A DNA stretch of 64,000 nucleotides from Chionis minor (Eukaryota; Chordata; Aves; Charadriiformes; Chionididae), in NCBI GenBank assembly GCA_013398295.1, contig VZSF01007316.1, positions 124,001 through 188,000 on the forward strand, written 5' to 3'. The notes under the pieces are model-generated. The model was not told the origin of the DNA, searched no databases, and saw nothing but the letters and a program-made list of their open reading frames with translations. Shown here one piece after another: positions 35,601-47,168 of this stretch (position 1 is its first letter; each line of letters begins with the position of its first letter). The position numbers were made by a program, and so were the translations under genes.

Positions 35601-37642
35601 ATGAGCCAGATCGGGCTGGATTTCTGCCACATGGAAGATCATTACGTTTTTAAACAAGTAGAAAGAAATAGAGGAATTCTTAGATGAAACTTCATAGTTT
35701 AGGTTAAAAAAAAAAAAAAGCATAGATAAGGTTTAAGCAGATCAAAATTCTATAGTAGGAGTGATTTTATCTGGAATGCATTTCTATATTTTCACACAAC
35801 CGACATAAGTAGCATACCAAAAATAGCAATATCCTTTACTTTTTTTGTTGGAAATACACACTTCTTATAACAGAGATAAAGGATTTTATCCTTTAATTGA
35901 AAGTAGAGGAAGATTGTTGGGAATCCCTAGAAATGAAAAAATTTCAGAAAACTCAAGCTTTATTCACTCTTTTCTAAACAAGAACATGCTGGCAGAAATA
36001 CTATATTCATGTCTAGTAAGTACTGCTCTAATTTCTTTGTTCCTTCTATAACTGCTAGCAATGCAAAAATAAATCCTAGGATTGTTCAATGCCTTTTGGG
36101 CAGACAGGCATGATAAACATTTTTTTCGGATGTGCAATTTACTGTAATCTCCCTTTCGAATAATGAAATAAAACCTTAAAATTTAAACATTTTTTTCAGC
36201 TGCTTACAGAGCATGTAAAAAAAAAGTGTTAAGCCACAAGGTAAAAGTCAGATTTCCATTAACCCAAGGACTACCAAAGGTCTCTGACTTCTTGCTAATT
36301 TAGCATTAATGCACTGGTCTGAAGACTCTACGCTAAGAATGCTCCAAGTCGTTCGCTGAGGCACTGTCTTCCATCAGAGCTGAACTCAGGGATTTTTAGT
36401 GTCAACAAATTAAACCAAATGTCATGCAGCTGTCTTGCCTAACAGCCTTGCTCAACGGGAGCTTAGCAAGCTCAGTTCAGCTGAAATAACCCCCCTAAGA
36501 TCAATGCACAGTTTCAGACACTCAAACAGGCAGAAACGCAAGGTCAAGCAACAGAATGTTGAATGATTCACAGTTTTGAGACAAAATTTCGTGCCTGATG
36601 ATGCTGACAGACATTTTTTCTCCTACAATACAAAGAATAACTGTAACTCACCTAATTCAGGCCAAATACATCAGTATGTATGTTCACTAAACGAAGACTT
36701 GATAAATCTAAGTAATAGGAGGCACTAGCCTTTTTTTTTCTCCTTTTAAAATGGGCTGCAGGAACATTGTGCCTGGTATGACAACTAACCTAATTCTGTC
36801 TTTGGGGTTTGTCTGTTCATTATTATCTAGACAAACATAAAAAAATGGAGGTTTTGCAAACTTCAGTTCTAATGAACATACTATTGCATCCTTTACTATC
36901 CTAACTGTTAGTGACTTTTAGAGTATGAGTTGACAGGATCTATTCAGTTGTTGGCTGCAGTCACTTAGGAGTGGCTGTTCAAACTGGCGGTAAGAATTTT
37001 ACAAGTATTGATTCTAACGGGGAGAAGTTAGAGAATGTAGTACCCTATAAAAGACAGTAATAGTAACCTGCATCCTCTGTGCAGTGCCTTTTCATATAAA
37101 GCAATGTAGGAACATATTACTGAAAAGTAAAATAGCTGATAGTTAATTTCTGCCATTACAGTGCTAGGAGTCCTGAAAAAATCAATTATGGTGATATTTT
37201 CAAATTTTTGTACCTGTGGGTAAAATTTCCAATAAACTTTATGCATTTTTGAAATGTAATTTACATTTGAAAAATTACACAGAAATTAAAATCTCATTGT
37301 GTTTCAATAATACATACGTTTCTCAGTCATTTTACCTAAAAATTAAATATAGTCTTGAGCTGATTGGTTAATACTGGAAATTCTACTTTTAATATGAAGC
37401 AAAATCTAAACACAAAATATATTTTTGTTTAGGAGGATAAGTATTGGTATAGAAGATTGCATTTGGTCACTACTTTTGAAAATATTACCCTCTTTCCTCT
37501 CATTCCAAGTTCACTCGTCTATAATTTTGAGGTATACAGCAAGTCCATGTGATGCAATATATTGATATCTAGAAAATGGACCTGAATGAAAGTATCTAAA
37601 ATACTGTATGTTTATTTCTTTCACATATTATATGCATTAATG
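32606..37642. other. single-copy sequence with one GC-rich island
   Basis: No gene recognised. The block at about 34800-35050 is clearly GC-richer than its surroundings and open on both strands for about 75-80 codons, without a recognisable protein. It is followed by a 17-base T run at 35057-35073 and CCTTTAG, an acceptor look-alike. A 14-base A run lies at 35706-35719. The remainder is AT-rich and unremarkable. Confidence 0.5.
35057..35073. repeat. poly(T) run
   Basis: Seventeen T residues, followed by CCTTTAG. Simple repeat that mimics a polypyrimidine tract. Confidence 0.85.
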
Positions 37643-37684
37643 CCTTACAAAGCAAAGATTTGCCCTTACAAAGCAAAGACTTGC
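37643..37684. repeat. 21-bp tandem duplication
   Basis: Two adjacent 21-bp copies beginning CCTTACAAAGCAAAGA differ at a single base (T versus C at position 17 of the unit). The near-identity points to a recent local slippage duplication. Confidence 0.85.
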
Positions 37685-38162
37685 TCTGGAATGACCATGA
37701 CATGATCTTTAAACCATTAATAAAGCATTAGCAGTTATTACTCATTAAAATAATAACATTTTAACTTCTGTTTGTAGCCTACTGAAACATTTTTATTATT
37801 ATTTCTTTATCCAGATATTCAAGTGGCATATTCTTAACACTAAGCAAGTCATTGTATCGCTGACATTTTTGAAAAAGAAAGCATGTTTCTGCTGGTGTGT
37901 TAAAGAGCTCTGAGGTTTTTTTTTTCTGCTCAGATGTCCAGGTATTGTGTCTTGCAAATTTCAAAGTGTTGTAAATGAGAAGTGGCATCTCCACTGTTCT
38001 TTCAGGTAAGCTGTTTTCAGAATAATTTAAATAACATTGCAGCTCTTGAAACTCTTCTGCTCAGGTGAAAGTAAAAGATTCAAGGGTTGGCTCCAGTATT
38101 TTTTTAACTATGGTGGAAAACTGCCTGTCTGGCAAGTTAATATTTCTTGTCCATTTCCCTAG

Positions 38163-38352
38163 AATGATCAAATTTAAAATTCCACATAAGACAGAACCTC
38201 TGTTTATCCATAAAAACCCTTCCCAATCCTTCCATGCTGGATGGATGAATATCAGTTCTGAACTTCCCTTCACCAAGAAGGAACTGTGGAAAGTCATTAA
38301 TGCTTACATGCCCTTTTTGAGAGATGTGCTTCAGAGAAATACGAACTGCTGA
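38163..38352 (+). other. candidate terminal coding exon (unidentified)
   Basis: A strong acceptor (TTGTCCATTTCCCTAG) is followed by an ATG one base later and an open frame of 62 codons to a TGA stop. The C-terminal part includes ELPFTKKELWKVINAYMPFL, which has a helix-like pattern. The frame was already open upstream to 38065. I do not know a matching family and see no AATAAA shortly after the stop. Two minus-strand frames are also open here (38061-38297 and 38137-38409), which lowers the weight of the plus frame. Confidence 0.18.
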
Positions 38353-40144
38353 GCTCCATGCCTGAATAACTGCATGACTTTCTACAGCTACTGCAAAGCC
38401 AATCTCCATACTAAGTACTCCTTCTTGCTCTGGTATCCACTATCACTATAAATAACTACTTTTGGGAAAATACGCTCATACACACCACTGGATAGCAGTA
38501 CAATTTAAGAAGAGTAGAAATGCTGACTGAATATTTTCAGCAGCAGCCGCATGCCAGATATTATGGTATTCATTCATTAGTAACAGTATTAAATTTATCT
38601 AAGTAGAGCCTTGCCTAATTAGTTTTAGTGACAAAAGGGAGTCTTCTAAACCGCATCATCTGAATTGGCTGCAGGGAGGGATCTCAAACTAGACTCAAGG
38701 TACAGTGCAGAATATTCTAATGTAACTCATCTTCTTCTATTGTAATTCAGGTTCCACTTAAGCTTATTAATGCAGAAGGAATCCTAATGATAATTTAATC
38801 CTCTTACACTGTAGTGTTTTCTTCTGCAAGAAGTAGGGTAGCACTGCCACTGTGCTATGTAATGAGTCATTAAACTCATTTCAAAATGGTGAGAAAAAAA
38901 GGTCACACAGGCATAATTTAGGATTTTGCTTCAACAGTTTAACAGGATTTCTTTCCTGTTCAGATATGGCCAAATAGCCTTTGAGGATCTTGGAGTCTGA
39001 AAGATCAAGTCATTTTGCTTCTCATAGTGAAGGTTTCACTGAGATTGTATTCCTAAACCAAATAATTTTACAACACATTACAACAAATAAAAAAATTTTA
39101 GTCATGGCTGACACATAGGGTGATGTACCAGTAACTGCTGCCCTCATAAACATTCACTAATTAGTCCTAACTAAACATGTGCTTTATTTTGAGCATGAGT
39201 TATTACCTTCGTATTTAACAAAGGACTTAAGTTCTTGTTTAAAATCCACCTTAGTCAAGTGAAGCATTTACTGTAAGGTAAAGATGCATTTTAATGATTG
39301 TTTTAAGCTATGGTCAGAACACGTGATCAGCAAAATAGAGATGTATAGCTAGATAAACTTCTTTTCTTACCTTTGCTTTCCTTCATTTCCTCCATCCATA
39401 TGGTCACTTTGCTGTTCTTACATTTTTTATTTATTCTTCATGCATATATAAGGAGAATTTTAAGAACTACAAACATTTCATTAGTTTTTTAAATATGCAC
39501 TATTTTATATAAATTTTTTAAAACTTGAAAGTGGGAAATAAGTATCTCTATTCATAAATCACATTATCTCAAACTTGCTTTATCGCACTTGTGTATTTTT
39601 GAATAGAAAAGAAAGCAAAATTAAAATTTGACCATTGCATTTATACCATGTATGCATTCTCTCAGATCACGGAAAATAGTAAAGATAGTCAAGGCTGTAT
39701 AGCATCCCAAAAATTTTCATGCTAAAATTACTGGTTTACGAGGAAGATTGTATTCTTAGGTCTACAATTTTTTTATTGTGGGCTACCGTTCACTTTCAAA
39801 CAGTTTTGAGACCTCCACTTTTATATAGCGCATGTAGTGTGTATGGTACCTGACACGTCATTAAAAACCTAAAGCCATTTTGAATCAAAGTCTGTAATCA
39901 TGTAATCGTCTTCAAAAGAACAAAGCCACTTGTGAGCATTCCCAGTTCCTTAGTCACTAGAAAGTTTCTGCACATGTTCTACCTCTGCAATAGGGATGGA
40001 GATGATTTGGGTCAAGCTTCCAAATGGCTAATTTTGTAGGAATGCATACTGAACAGATTCAGTCTCTTAAGCATAAAAGTCCACATGAAAACTGACCCAT
40101 TTGATGCACCAGCTATTTTTAAACTATATATCCAAGTGCCTTAC
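38353..40144. other. AT-rich non-coding sequence
   Basis: No gene, RNA or transposon recognised. A donor-like minus-strand AAAG/GTAAGA occurs near 39365, but no polypyrimidine acceptor is in range. Confidence 0.5.
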
Positions 40145-40400
40145 CCACACAGATCTCCAATTTCTGCATCATTCTCACTTGAGCAGAAAACCAGATTTTG
40201 GAGCAACTGTCTAAACTGCTTGCCACAAATTACATGTTTTTGGAAGAAAAGCCAATAATGGCAGGTGAACATTAGAAGTGAAAGCAATTCCAATAGCCAC
40301 CTTAGGATTCCTGGTGGTTGAAAGCAAAGGTGTTTCTCTAGCAAGTTAAGGAAACGAAATATTAAAAGTTCAGATGATAATTGTAACTTTTGAGCTACTT
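40145..40400 (-). other. candidate internal exon encoding Leu-rich helices (unidentified)
   Basis: On the minus strand, an acceptor TTTTCTTCAATTAACACTTTAG precedes 40400 and a strong donor, TGTGG/GTAAGG, follows 40145. The 256 bases between are open in one frame, phase 1 in and phase 2 out. The in-frame stop falls exactly in the donor, as expected if the frame belongs to an exon. The peptide includes LIFRFLNLLEKHLCFQPPGI and VICGKQFRQLLQNLVFCSSE, a pattern of leucine-rich helices like those in HEAT/ARM-type or helical-bundle proteins. I cannot name a family. Of the exon candidates in the window this has the best combination of signals, but it is still only a prediction. Confidence 0.25.
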
Positions 40401-43174
40401 CTAAAGTGTTAATTGAAGAAAAGCCAACTTTCATTGTATTCTTTGCAGATGTATTGTAAAAATTAAAGCTCTCTAGGTGGTCTAAAAGAGACACTAAAAG
40501 CTTCAATATCTTTCAGAGAAAAATAATTTCCATCATCTCATTTGGATTAAAGAACGGTAACTTGTTTCACGTTAGCTTGAAAATATGGATGTGAATATGA
40601 AAGGACACAAGATCTTAGATTGCTCATGCCTGGATCATTCCGCACATTTTGAACTGCTCTATTTAAATCTCAAGTTGAGACTTGAACCATTTCTTCATTT
40701 TTATTTTTCTCAGGATTAGGTATATGTCAGCAAGACATATCTGTTGCATATCTGTAAGCAACAGCTCATGATAACTACTCTCAGAGAGTGTGAGAATATT
40801 ATAAAAACAGTTATAAGTTTTTTATTGACAAATTAGTAAAGTTTTGCCCTGATATAAGGAAAGCATAAACTGCACATCTCAGTTAAAACAACTTCACTCT
40901 CCACTTCAATATTCAGTTGGCAAACAGACCTTACAATCCTCATAATGTGAAATTAAACCTTAAGACCGTAAATGCAGCTGGGACACTCACCAGACAGTAT
41001 TTTATATTTAATTGCTTGCTAGCTGAAAGTAATTGCAATTCAAAACCCAGAGTTTTACTTAAAAGGCTAAATTGCAAAATATGCACAAACAGATACCATG
41101 GGGAATATTCCAACACAGCATAAATCTGGAAAATTGTAACTTGTCACTAAATGAATTTCTATGCTATGGTAGTACAGTACAAGCAAAGACAAATAGCAAA
41201 GTGAGGTCCGTCTGGTGACATGAGAAATATGTTTCAGTTGTAATAACTTAATAAGTGACTCTGAGGATTTGTACCATTTGGGTGGTAAAGATAGACTTGC
41301 ATTCCCAAAACTGAAAGTGCTTTCTAATAGATCTTTAACATACCCACACAAATACCGTTCACAACTTGTGATCTCTATTTCCTTAATTTCTAAAATAAAG
41401 TCAAAAAACTCAATTAAAGGAACAACATAACTTTAAGTGGAGAACAAACTGCCTGAGCCTCTGCACTTGAGGACTATCAAGTCATCAGACTGATGTTCTA
41501 TACAAATTTTCTGAGTGTTCTGGACACATAGTCTACAAACTGCATCGAAATGGAGCATGCTTGTTACGTGTTACGCATAACCCCATGAGAGACAGGTGGT
41601 TTAGACATGAACATCGTTTTCAGGAGCATTTAAGTCCTAATTTTAAAACAGGACTGAATTCAAAAAAGGGCACAGGAGACATATACCATGCAGTGCAGCG
41701 ATTCCTGAACCAAGTAGGGTTTATTAGTTCACTTAAACTCAGTGCCACACTTAGACTATATCTGGGTTCAGAGCTAGGCTGAGTTCTGAGTCGTTCTGTG
41801 CAGACTTGACTGGTTGCAATTTAGGGAAATCTAGCTCTTAAGTTCAAAACTGCATTTCTCCAAGACTCCAGTTTGGCTGCCACCCAGTTTTTGAGGTGCT
41901 CAGCCTGTAGACAACCTCCTTTTCAACACTTGAATGTAGCCTGTGTTCCGAGTTCAACTTCTGCATTAAAAATCCTCAGTCTTAATAGGGACAGCAAGTC
42001 TAGCACTTATCTTAAATCCAAATTCCCTAAAGCTCCAAAATTTATATATTTCTTCTTTGTGTTCGTGGGGAACTTGATTCTGTCAGCATCCCTTCACATA
42101 CCTAAGACGCAACTGGTGTTAGGCTCCTTATAAAACATATTGTCAGACAGCATTTTCTTTTATAAAAAGGCCTCTTTCTCTTCCCTCAAAGCATACACTC
42201 AGGCTGTGAAACAGATTAATTAAATTCTAACTGAGGTTATTCAGACCCATACCAGCCCCCAGACAAAGCCCTATCTAGCAAATTGTAAGCTCTTCTTGGA
42301 CTCGGGGCACTTTGTACAGTTTCTTTGAAGCTAAGCCACTACCCTGGATTTATTAAAAAAGCAAAAAGTAACCCATTACCTGCAAAGTATGTAACCGAAC
42401 TCATCTCATAAAGAGGGCTTCAAACCTGCTAGCTATCTGTGTGAATGGCATCAGCGATGGGTTAGCTACTACTATAGGTAGACGGGCATTGCCTCATGCT
42501 GCGTCGCTGATGCTATCATAGGAAATAAATCAATAGCTACCACCTACTAAGCTTTCAAGCTATTCAGATTTCAATTAGCATTAGTATTATTTTCTACAGA
42601 TTCCACGGTTCGTTAGCAAGACTTGACAGTCCTGACAGCTGGTGCTTTGGAGCACTCCTGTATAGTATTCTTCAGTGACCTTGATGAACCTTTTAAATCA
42701 CTTTAGCTGTGTTTTGGAGAACAGATTGTCCATGCTGAATTTATAACCTGCACTGTTACTGAGGCAGCTTTCTTGGCTGGCTTCTGTCTCCCGGTTTCTG
42801 AACATCTGCTCTTCAGAAAATCTAAGTCATCACCTGGATATTGGATAAACTTAAAGGTAACCAAGTTCATAAGAACATAATTTGCCTCATTTCCCATATA
42901 ATATATTGATGGGTAATACATAATTTTCCTAATTCCTATAGTAGTGCACAATGCAAAATGAAACTACTGAAAGTGAAGTTTTTGGTCATGTAAATGTATC
43001 AGCACAGTCAGCAATGTCTGAAACTGTTAACACCCTAGCAAAAGCAAAGTTTGCTTCATTTAAAATGTTGGGGTTTTTTTGTTTAATTTCACTGTTGTTG
43101 TCTCTGTGCCAGCTAGCAGCATCTACACCCATAATCCTGCACTCTTTCCTGTAAGTCAGAGCCAATTTTGTCTG
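40401..43174. other. single-copy sequence, weak exon-like signals
   Basis: No gene recognised. At 42748-42849 on the minus strand, 102 bases in phase 0 lie between a weak acceptor (TTACCTTTAAG) and a weak donor (GCAG/GTTATA), with peptide FIQYPGDDLDFLKSRCSETG. It is too weak to list as an exon on its own. The rest is AT-rich sequence without features. Confidence 0.45.
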
Positions 43175-43582
43175 TCACAGTAGAGTTAGGATTTTTGGAC
43201 TGCTGCCCAGACCCTCTGCAGGGTCGCATCTCTCCTTTGTCTTTCCAGTATGCACTAAGTGCTCATAAGTCACATTAACTAGAACCAAGGCAAAGCAAAA
43301 AAACGAACAAATAACTATAATGACTAGCAAGGAGAGCAGAGACCTGTTTATCATTGCTGAGTTTGCTGAGTACATGGATGTTAACATGACGCACTCCAGG
43401 GCAATTATGTTGTAGCTTCTGACAGGTGCGATATGACATTGTTGATTTTGGCAGATATCTCTAGTACAACTACTCTGATTGGCCTTGAAAAGGCTGGTGT
43501 CATCATTCACTACTGTGGCCCTGATACTGACCCCTCTCTTCTTTGAGAAACTGAATTTAAATCCTTTTGCTCAATATTCCAA
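43175..43582 (-). other. open frame with one putative membrane segment (unidentified)
   Basis: About 135 codons are open between stops on the minus strand. The frame has a Cys-containing, N-glycosylation-like first half (for example NQSSC). It then has one long hydrophobic stretch, SLLSLLVIIVICSFFCFALV, and a short polar tail that ends in TGA at about 43175. This would fit a type I single-pass membrane topology. There is no good acceptor at the start and no signal peptide. In AT-rich DNA a hydrophobic run often comes from T-rich codons, so chance is likely. A few open runs of this length are expected in a window of this size. Confidence 0.12.
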
Positions 43583-46500
43583 ATAAATCTCTGGTTTACA
43601 TGATTTGTTTGATATTTTTTGTTTCCACCTTCCCCAGAATGATTGATGATACAAACTTCTGCGGACTACCTTGCTTCATAACCCCTTTTCTGGTGTCTGA
43701 AATGGACCTGAGGTCTGGGTAAACTATCTCCCACTTCCTTATCCCCAAAGGTAAGGGAATAAAATCTGAGCATACTGTAATGATTTATACCATACCAAAA
43801 GTCTGAGCTGCTTCCATATGAGCCTGTTCAGTCTGAAAGTCCTGCAGGCTTTACACCCCGTCTTTCAGCAGAACTTACTCCTGCGATCTAATCTGCGTAA
43901 GCAGGATCACATACCTTCAGGGTCAAAGCTCGCTTTTGCCTGGCTTGAACATTTTTCTGGCACAGTGAGCTTGGATCTATGCACAGAAGACACACATTGA
44001 CCAGCCAACTCAGATTTGCAAACGGATTTGGGTTCTCGTTGTGTTTATGTGTTTTTGACAAATATTCTAGATCAGTCCACCCCCATTTTGTAGTAAAAAC
44101 CAAAATGCAACAGAATGGAAAATAAGAAAATATAAAAAATCAGTTATAAAAACAAACAAACAAACCAACCACTACCACCCCCAAAAACAACCAAACCAAA
44201 AACCAAACAACAACACTTCTCACTTCTTTTGATTATCCCTATTTATTGCAGGTAGTAGTGGATTTCTTTCACATGCTTTTCTCCTTTTTGTTCATAAACA
44301 TTAACAAATTAATTTCCTCAAGAATTACCTTTATTCATAGTAACTCAGGACCTTTGAGGTAGCATTTTAATTTCCATTGAGTGTTATCTAATTGTTCTGA
44401 TGTCTCCACATTTTCTCGTGAAGCTCCCACACAATATCTGGGAGCGCCGGTTATTCATGGTTAATGCACAATGTCATTTTCATTCTCTGACCAAGTGTCA
44501 AGCTCTGGCAGCTTAAGCACTTGTAATCAACAAAATTTTGCTGACTTGTATGTGAGGATAGTTATTTGGACACTAAGCTAGAGCATTTCAAAATGAGCTG
44601 GTTTGATAAGAGCGGTGTTTAGCACATCTTAAAAATCAGGTGCTTTAAATGTATCCTTATTTGGCACTAAATCCAAGGGACAGAAAAGTGTACACTTGCT
44701 GAAATTTATAACCTGGCTTCTACACACATTCATTTCAGGAAAATTCAATTAATTGAACATCAATGAAAAGCTCCTCCAAATGGAAACAAGCACTTGGCTG
44801 AAATACATTAATTTTTCTTATAGGGAAATGTTTGAGGAAGATTCTTTTTTCTTTGCTAAGTCCTAATATTTATTGACCTTCAGGTGAGTGTAAAGTAGAC
44901 TGCAGTTATCACTGCAGTTCAGACTGGTAGAATTTAAAAAAAACAATTGATACAGAATGACCAAACACGTTCTGTGCTCTAAATAATGAACATGCCCTGA
45001 TTAGAACTCCTAGGCAAAATCAAAGACTGATTTTTTCCCCTAGTATTCAAAATATACCAGGAGTAAGAACATTCTTATACATAATAAAAAAATAGTTATA
45101 AAATATACATTGGAAACTTTAGCAAAGACAACAAAATTATTCCCCACATTCGTAGCAGATGCAGAAGAAAATTCTACTGTCCAGAGAATGTGGTGACTTA
45201 AGTGAAATATTTGCCTTACACAGCAGTCTTTCATAGCATGCTATAACGAGTAATCTACCCAGGATCAGAGCCAAAGAGGGATTAACCCATCACAGAAAGA
45301 CATTCTATTTTAGGCAGCAGGCACAAATGCCTAGTGACTGAACACACTGAGCTTTGTGCAATATGCCACTGCAGTTTGCTGCTTGATGAAAAAGAATACT
45401 ATAATTTATCTTAAGCTCATAATACTGTGTCGATGCATCACACCTGTCAAATTGATGTTAGCGTAGTAAACTGGTAAATCAGATGCATCTTCCAAAAACC
45501 TTCTTTGGTGACTCTTGCAGTTTAAAAACATGGTTACAGCTTAACAGCAGTATTCTCTCAGTGTAGAAAGAATGAGATTCCTCCTACCATCTCAGAAGGT
45601 CCCCACATTTAGAACAGAGAATCTACGTTTGCTAACTGATCTTCTTCATTCCTTTACTAATTGACTATTGAGTCATTGATACAAGTGGCTTTACTCCCCA
45701 GAGAAATATGTTTTAGTCCTTGCACTCGAATCTGACACATGAATCTTGACACAGGGACTGGAAAATACTTCTGTGCAAAGAGTATGTGTGTACCCTTTTG
45801 AGCTATTGTCTGTAGCAACGAGTATATGTTTCTGTCTATTCTACTACCTTTGAAAACAGTGTAGACCTTAGAGTTGTTGGTCATAAGATCTTCTGTCTGC
45901 AAAGCTTTATATTTTCCACAAGTAACCCCCACCCTTCCAGTTTAGGGGCTTATTTAACCATTTAACTATTCATCAGTAGCAAGGCTGATTCAAAACCATG
46001 GACTCCAGGATCACAGAACAAGCCCGTGTGCTGTAAGACTGCAGTCATTTCCTTGGATTGCTTCCCACCTTGCCTGTGCCAATGGGTCTGACATAACACT
46101 GCAGAGGTTCAAAAAAGCTACTCAGCTATCGAGGGAGATGTTCATAGTGGTTAGGGAACAATATAAGTCTAAAATTCTGGGTATGTTACCTTAAATGCAC
46201 GTTTGATCAGCCTTCTCCAGATGACAGACCAAGGAATGACATTCATAGACCCAAAAGTCAGCTTAAGAATAAATATTAGTTTGTATAGAGCACATTAATC
46301 CCTTTTAATTTATTCTGATTGTATTTTGCCGTTACTGATTTAAAGCATAATGAAGAGTGTTCTCTGACATCTGAGTGATCAGTCAAGATCTCTGTCTGGT
46401 ATAGGCTATCTGAAAGAGGGTGACAATTTAAATAAGCTAAAAACTTGGGCCTTATCTAGCTTTGTACACCATTAAAATATTTATGGAAATCAATAGGCTC

Positions 46501-47055
46501 ATTTTCATATATTTTTAAATAGTCAGTAATTCGGATTTATTTTCTATAGAAACATTTCTCATTTCATGCAGTAGAGGAATGAACAGCTATTTCCTATTTT
46601 GCTTTATCTTCATGGATGAACATGTGGTACCATCTTATTTACTGCACAGCAATTGGTGTCCATTCTGAATGCAGCTATTTACCTCCTCGGGTAATTTTTC
46701 TATGTGTCCAGCATTTGTAGTTCTTCGCAAAGATTATTGCACTTATCTTTGTACCACTGTGGTGAGTTGGTATTCTTATTGCCAGATACATAAATATTAG
46801 AATTCTGCACCAATTTGGATACCCAGTTTCAAGCACTTCTGAAACTTATCATTTTGTGCCATCATCTGTGTGCAAAACCCAGGGTTTTGCTCTTCATTGC
46901 AGTTTCAAATGCTCACCATTTCCAATAAAGTGCTCAGCAACACAACTTCCATCTTCAGAAATTAATAACTACATGTGGAAACCCAGTCTAAATTTACACT
47001 ACACAGAAACTACATGACAGTAAAGGACAGAATCCAGTTCTCTAGAGTGACTGTC
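43583..47055. other. AT-rich non-coding sequence
   Basis: No gene or transposon recognised. It includes the A/C-rich low-complexity tract at 44148-44214. Other open frames are under 100 codons and without motifs. Confidence 0.5.
44148..44214. repeat. A/C-rich low-complexity tract
   Basis: About 65 bases consist almost entirely of A and C (AAACAAACAAACAAACC, CCACCCCC, AACCAAACC patterns) with no G. This resembles a decayed CAAA microsatellite. Confidence 0.8.
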
Positions 47056-47079
47056 TTTTTTTTTAAAAAAAAAAAAAAA
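47056..47079. repeat. T9A15 homopolymer junction
   Basis: Nine T residues are followed directly by fifteen A residues, an inherently self-complementary tract. Confidence 0.85.
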
Positions 47080-47134
47080 GCTTATCCATTCCACCCTATA
47101 TATATCTCACAAATCCTCCAATAAATGCAATGGT

Positions 47135-47168
47135 TACCCCAGACATAACCGGGGTTATGCCTGGGGTA
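47135..47168. repeat. 34-bp near-perfect palindrome
   Basis: TACCCCAGACATAACC and GGTTATGCCTGGGGTA are reverse complements with one mismatch in 16 positions and only two bases (GG) between them. The GC-rich arms make it a strong potential cruciform in AT-rich surroundings. No terminal inverted repeats or coding sequence nearby identify it as a transposon end. Confidence 0.75.
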
